A model generated the notes under the pieces. The model had not been told where the DNA came from and made no database searches. It worked only from the letters and a program-made list of their open reading frames with translations. 64,000 nt of DNA from Myxococcaceae bacterium. GTDB taxonomy: Bacteria > Myxococcota_A > Polyangia > Polyangiales > Ga0077539. Location of the stretch: NCBI GenBank assembly GCA_004297725.1, contig SCUS01000054.1, forward strand, positions 1-64,000, given 5' to 3'. A program made the position numbers and the translations under genes. Below are positions 62,055-64,000 of this stretch, in pieces (position 1 is the stretch's first letter; each line of letters starts with the position of its first letter).

Positions 62055-63212
62055 TCAGAACATCCGCACCCCGAGGCCCGCGAGCACGCTCACGTGCGTC
62101 CCCGGCAGCCACGCCACCGGGAAGGCCCAGCCCGCGCGCACGTAGGCCTGCCACCGCCCGAAGCGCAGGTCGGCGAAGGCCGCCGCGCCGCCCGCTCCGC
62201 CGAAGGTGTCGAGCGCCCCCACGCGGCGCACGTCGTTGAAGGCCCCGCCTGCCACCGCCACGCCCAGCTCGTGAGGAGCCCTGAGCGACGGGCGCACGTG
62301 GACGCTCGCCTGCGCCGCGATCAGCCGCTCGCTCAGCAGCGACGGCCACGCGAGCCCGGGAATGGCCACCACGTAGGGGTTCATCCCTCCGACCCTCGGT
62401 CGGGTGAGGTCGTCCTCGCCCTCTCCCCAGCTCGCGCTCTGCTCCAGCTGCACCCGCACGCGCGATCCCAGCGCCGCGCCCGCGCGCAACCACTGCCTCG
62501 CCATCACGATCACCCGCCCGGGGCGGTTGCGACGGTCGTCCGCGCCCGAGAGCGCTCCCCACGACTGGGCGTCGTCGCGCACGTCGACCCCCAGCTCCAC
62601 GCCCATCGCGATGCCTCGGAGCCGGGGATAGGCGACGTGCGCCTGCCACTCGTCGCCGGGGCTGGTGATGGCCCAGTACGTATAGCGAAGCCGGGGCTCG
62701 AAGACCGTCGCGTCCGGAGGGAGCAGCAGCTCACGGCTGGTCGAGTCGGAGCGGGCGAAGAGCCAGCGGCGCGCGGCGGCGACGAGCTCCAGCGAGTGGG
62801 CTCCGCCGGGGAGCCATTTGATGGAGGCGACCGCCCAGGCGTAGCTCGCCCAGAAGCCCCGGCCGGGCTGTCGTGTCCCGAGCGCCCGGTAGTCCGGAAG
62901 CACCCCGGCGTAGGCGCCCTCCGCCCGCACCGCGGCCGAGAACCGCAGCCTCGGCGTCCCCAGCGGAACATCCTCCACCCCCACCTGCACCGTCTCGGTG
63001 TTGAGGAAGAGGTGCAGGTCGCCGCCGCCGCGGGTGAGGCCGCGCCCTCTCGCGTCGACGAGCACCCAGCCGTGGCCGCCGAGCTCGGGGGAGAGCCACT
63101 GCTCGTGGGCCGCCAGCGCCGCCGCGCTCCAGTCGAGGCACTGCGCCTCCGCGCCGAAGGCCAGCGTGGCGATCGCCGCCGCCCCGGATCGCCACCCTGC
63201 GTGTCGTCTCAT
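62055..63212 (-). CDS. Probable outer-membrane beta-barrel protein, C-terminal Phe
   Basis: 385 residues. Signal peptide (AAAIATLAFGAEAQ), a body of alternating strands (WASYAWAVASIKWLPGG, RLRYTYWAITSPGDEW, AYVRAGWAFPVAWLPG), and a C-terminal strand ending LAGLGVRMF, the terminal Phe used for BAM recognition. No family recognised. Start ATG 63212 with TACCGT 8 nt upstream. Confidence 0.75.
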   Translation of the reverse strand: MRRHAGWRSGAAAIATLAFGAEAQCLDWSAAALAAHEQWLSPELGGHGWVLVDARGRGLTRGGGDLHLFLNTETVQVGVEDVPLGTPRLRFSAAVRAEGAYAGVLPDYRALGTRQPGRGFWASYAWAVASIKWLPGGAHSLELVAAARRWLFARSDSTSRELLLPPDATVFEPRLRYTYWAITSPGDEWQAHVAYPRLRGIAMGVELGVDVRDDAQSWGALSGADDRRNRPGRVIVMARQWLRAGAALGSRVRVQLEQSASWGEGEDDLTRPRVGGMNPYVVAIPGLAWPSLLSERLIAAQASVHVRPSLRAPHELGVAVAGGAFNDVRRVGALDTFGGAGGAAAFADLRFGRWQAYVRAGWAFPVAWLPGTHVSVLAGLGVRMF

Positions 63213-63220
63213 GATGGGGG

Positions 63221-63226
63221 ACGGTA
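63221..63226 (-). promoter_or_regulatory. -10-like TACCGT before the 63,212 gene
   Basis: 8 nt before the ATG on the minus strand. Confidence 0.4.
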
Positions 63227-63315
63227 CGCGGGTCGGGCGCTGTCGGTGACGTTGGGAGGAAATGGCCGTTGGGCGGCGGAGGGCGATCGGGGGTATGGTC
63301 CCGGCCTCGATCGCC

Positions 63316-64000
63316 ATGCACAGCCCCCTTGATACGCTGGTCTCTGAAGGGATTCTCGACGATGTGCTCGGCCGCCTGAAGAGCGGCAAGGAGGCCGACG
63401 TGTTCCGGGTGGTGTACCGGGGCGAGGTCGTGGTCGCCAAGGTCTACAAAGACCGCGACCAGCGGAGCTTCAAGAACAACGCGGGCTACAAGGAAGGCCG
63501 CGTCGTGCGCAACACCCGCACCCAGCGGGCGATGGAGAAGGGCAGCCGCTTCGGTCGCTCCGAAGACGAGGACGAGTGGAAGGCCTCCGAGGCCCGCTGC
63601 CTCCACCGGCTCCACGCCGCGGGCGTGAGGGTGCCCACGCCGGTGATGTTCTACGAGGGCGTGCTGCTGATGGAGCTCGTCGAGGACGCCGAGGGCAACG
63701 CCGCCCCGCGCCTCGTCGAGGCGGCCTTCGACCCCACCCTCGCGGCGGGCTTCTACCGCGACCTGCGATCGCAGATCGTGAAGATGCTCTGCTGCGACCT
63801 CATCCACGGAGACCTGTCGCCCTACAACGTGCTGCTCGCCGCGGGCGGCCCGACCATCATCGACTTCCCGCAGACGGTCTCCGCGGCGCACAACTCCCAG
63901 TCGGAGACCTTCTTCCGCCGCGACTTCGACGGCATCCAGCAGTTCTTCGCGCGCATCGACCGCAGCCTCCTCGCGTGCAACAGCGACGGCCGCGAGATCT
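63316..64000 (+). CDS. RIO-type serine kinase (3'-truncated by window)
   Basis: At least 228 residues, open to the right edge. It has LKSGKEADVFRVVYRGE (the RIO nucleotide loop), VVAKVYKDRDQRSF (catalytic Lys), LIHGDLSPYNVLLA (catalytic HGD..N) and IIDFPQTVSA (the RIO metal motif in DFPQ form), plus the flexible-loop region NNAGYKEGRVVRN. RIO1-like kinases act in ribosome maturation in eukaryotes and archaea; bacterial members are of uncertain role. ATG 63316; a TATGGT lies 16 nt upstream. Confidence 0.9.
   Translation, partial: MHSPLDTLVSEGILDDVLGRLKSGKEADVFRVVYRGEVVVAKVYKDRDQRSFKNNAGYKEGRVVRNTRTQRAMEKGSRFGRSEDEDEWKASEARCLHRLHAAGVRVPTPVMFYEGVLLMELVEDAEGNAAPRLVEAAFDPTLAAGFYRDLRSQIVKMLCCDLIHGDLSPYNVLLAAGGPTIIDFPQTVSAAHNSQSETFFRRDFDGIQQFFARIDRSLLACNSDGREI

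Overview
The window is about 70% GC, with dense genes on both strands and strong third-position G/C bias. It is rich in lipoproteins with Asp/Cys-rich tails, Hanks-type Ser/Thr kinases, RCC1-repeat and Cys-module surface proteins, Uma2 nucleases and CehA/McbA metallohydrolases. That profile fits a free-living Myxococcota (Polyangia, perhaps Sandaracinaceae-like). This is an inference from gene content, since no rRNA or marker gene is present. I saw no tRNA, rRNA, CRISPR array, integrase or transposase.

Layout. 0-6 kb: the end of a Uma2-type protein with a heptad-repeat tail, recN, an RNB-domain exoribonuclease, and a lipoprotein with three DsbA-like domains. 6-20.9 kb: mostly envelope proteins of unknown role, a membrane metallophosphoesterase, a PD-(D/E)XK nuclease fusion, a small basic protein, a 2TM protein, an RlmI-like methyltransferase, an intergenic mosaic of 44-bp and 34-bp repeats (17.77-18.27 kb), and a Cys-module lipoprotein. 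A perfect 58-bp inverted repeat (20,966-21,119) closes this segment.

21-31 kb is the most accessory-looking part. It holds a 1504-aa Dna2-like Fe-S nuclease/SF1 helicase, an overlapping two-gene operon (an SUMF1/formylglycine-generating-enzyme-fold protein plus a beta-CASP metallo-beta-lactamase nuclease), and a ribbon-helix-helix/GNAT toxin-antitoxin pair. 30.9-33.7 kb: feoA-feoB followed by a truncated FlhB/SctU-like membrane protein.

33.8-47.7 kb: a Kazal-like lipoprotein, a TerB-like protein, a processive GT2 glycosyltransferase with a Wzx-type flippase (probably one exopolysaccharide function), a cytochrome P450 divergent from a DUF6986-type aldolase, an RCC1 lipoprotein, an isochorismatase-type hydrolase, and a LysR regulator divergent from a zinc-less MDR reductase. 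47.7-49.1 kb: a Uma2 gene, a Uma2 remnant and a second repeat mosaic. 49.2-64 kb: a haem-motif/terpenoid-cyclase-fold lipoprotein, a flavin monooxygenase, msrA, two Ser/Thr kinases, a PLP enzyme, a CehA/McbA metallohydrolase, a beta-barrel protein and a RIO-type kinase cut by the window edge.

A window-wide signal is a TAnnnT hexamer 7-12 nt before the start codon of at least twelve genes, usually without a Shine-Dalgarno sequence. This is the expected signature of promoters making leaderless mRNAs.
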